Program-made: the position numbers and the translations under genes
Part shown: piece after piece, positions 12,955-13,413 of the stretch
Layout of the letters: each line of letters begins with the position of its first letter
Position numbering within the stretch: position 1 is the stretch's first letter
From: Hyphomonas sp.
GTDB taxonomy: Bacteria > Pseudomonadota > Alphaproteobacteria > Caulobacterales > Hyphomonadaceae
Assembly (NCBI GenBank): GCA_024743015.1
Contig: JANSXJ010000072.1
Location: forward strand, 1-13,413
Direction: 5' to 3'
DNA: 13,413 nt
Notes under the pieces: model-generated
What the model saw: only the letters and a program-made list of their open reading frames with translations
Database searches by the model: none
Told to the model about the DNA's origin: nothing

Positions 12955-13413
12955 AATCGTAATCCTTATAGTGTGAATAGCGCTCTTTACGTCGGCCATC
13001 ATAGGCGCGGTTTCGCTGCCAGCAACCGCAATCAGACTCCCAGGTAAACGCCTCGCCCATGCCGTTCACCCGCAAATGCGATGACGCAAAAGACCCGTTC
13101 GAAGTGTTTCCATACATGTCCGCATAGCCGTCCCCGTCGCTATCACACGTGTAAAAGCTACCCGTATGCGTGCAGCCAAATGCGCCGACATATTGGCCAT
13201 AGGAGTAGGCTGACGGCCAACCTGAATAGGACGAAAACCCTGATGGTGCATAGTACGCACCGGTATATGAGTTGGTATAAGCGACTGAGTTTGGAGCGTA
13301 CGCATGAGCTTCATAGGATGCTTCGGCAAAACCCTGCGCCAATCCAGCAGAGATGGCTTCGAGATCGGCCGTTGTACAGGCAGAGACCAATAGTCCCGCG
13401 CTCGCGAGCGCAC
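12947..13413 (-). CDS. Predicted Tyr-rich lipoprotein with EF-hand-like calcium loop, 5'-truncated
   Basis: I do not recognise this family. The frame is open to the window edge, giving 154 residues; only the first part of the signal peptide is missing. ALASAGLLVSAC shows the end of a signal peptide with lipobox VSAC, so the product is probably a lipoprotein (lipid Cys at visible residue 12). The next 60 residues are rich in Tyr, Ser, Ala and Gly (AYTNSYTGAYYAPSGF and similar). A DSDGDGYAD motif (bases 13118-13144) has the DxDxDGxxD spacing of EF-hand or thrombospondin type 3 calcium loops. Four Cys flank this region (GCTH, TCDSD, CGCW), suggesting disulfides. The tail is charged and Tyr-rich (YSHYKDYDYD). 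The downstream lipoprotein starts inside its last codons. Confidence 0.68.
   Translation of the reverse strand, partial: ALASAGLLVSACTTADLEAISAGLAQGFAEASYEAHAYAPNSVAYTNSYTGAYYAPSGFSSYSGWPSAYSYGQYVGAFGCTHTGSFYTCDSDGDGYADMYGNTSNGSFASSHLRVNGMGEAFTWESDCGCWQRNRAYDGRRKERYSHYKDYDYD

Noticed and set aside
13398..13411. Perfect 14-bp palindrome GCGCTCGCGAGCGC
   Set aside because: It lies inside the signal-peptide codons (Ala-Leu-Ala-Ser-Ala) and is readily explained by GC-rich codon choice.

Overview
The window is a compact, moderately GC-rich stretch of a bacterial chromosome with 14 protein-coding genes. Nearly all gaps are under 120 bp and the largest is about 210 bp. I saw no rRNA, tRNA, CRISPR array, insertion sequence or phage gene. 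The gene content suggests an aerobic alphaproteobacterium, perhaps a marine Caulobacterales/Maricaulales/Hyphomonadaceae-type organism. This is an inference from a Caulobacter-like CC0125/CC1285-type lipoprotein, a D-3-hydroxybutyrate dehydrogenase, a PQQ-cytochrome c dehydrogenase and the base composition; it is not proven from the sequence.

Layout from left to right: the 3' five-sixths of purA (+) faces a divergent PiT-like permease (-). Next is a two-gene minus-strand operon, D-3-hydroxybutyrate dehydrogenase followed 9 bp later by a phytanoyl-CoA dioxygenase-family oxygenase. Divergent from it runs a tight plus-strand operon: a DUF350 membrane protein, a membrane-anchored trypsin-like serine protease and type 2 pyrF. 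pyrF meets a minus-strand APC permease tail to tail; this permease carries a C-terminal EIIA-like domain and an RCK_C domain. A 209-bp divergent promoter region separates it from a large PQQ-dependent quinohemoprotein dehydrogenase (+) predicted to be a lipoprotein. Then follow a MmcQ/YjbR-family protein (-), a membrane-anchored TerB-like protein (+), a short-chain dehydrogenase (+), and two overlapping minus-strand lipoprotein genes, the second cut by the window edge.

The genes are mostly housekeeping and general metabolism: purine and pyrimidine synthesis (purA, pyrF), ketone-body or PHB carbon (3-hydroxybutyrate dehydrogenase), periplasmic alcohol oxidation feeding electrons to cytochrome c, and amino-acid and possibly phosphate uptake. 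I do not see a clear new defence or mobile system. The points most worth a second look are the APC-EIIA-RCK_C permease, the lipoprotein form of the PQQ dehydrogenase, a shared TTGCC/GGCAA inverted-repeat motif in two upstream regions, the DUF350-protease pair fused into a pyrF operon, the divergent PiT-like protein, and the overlapping lipoprotein pair in which one member has a calcium-loop motif. Gene ends are very tightly packed: two convergent pairs share a palindromic 4-nt stop overlap (CTAG, TTAA), and two gene ends carry perfect GC-rich inverted repeats without a T-tract.
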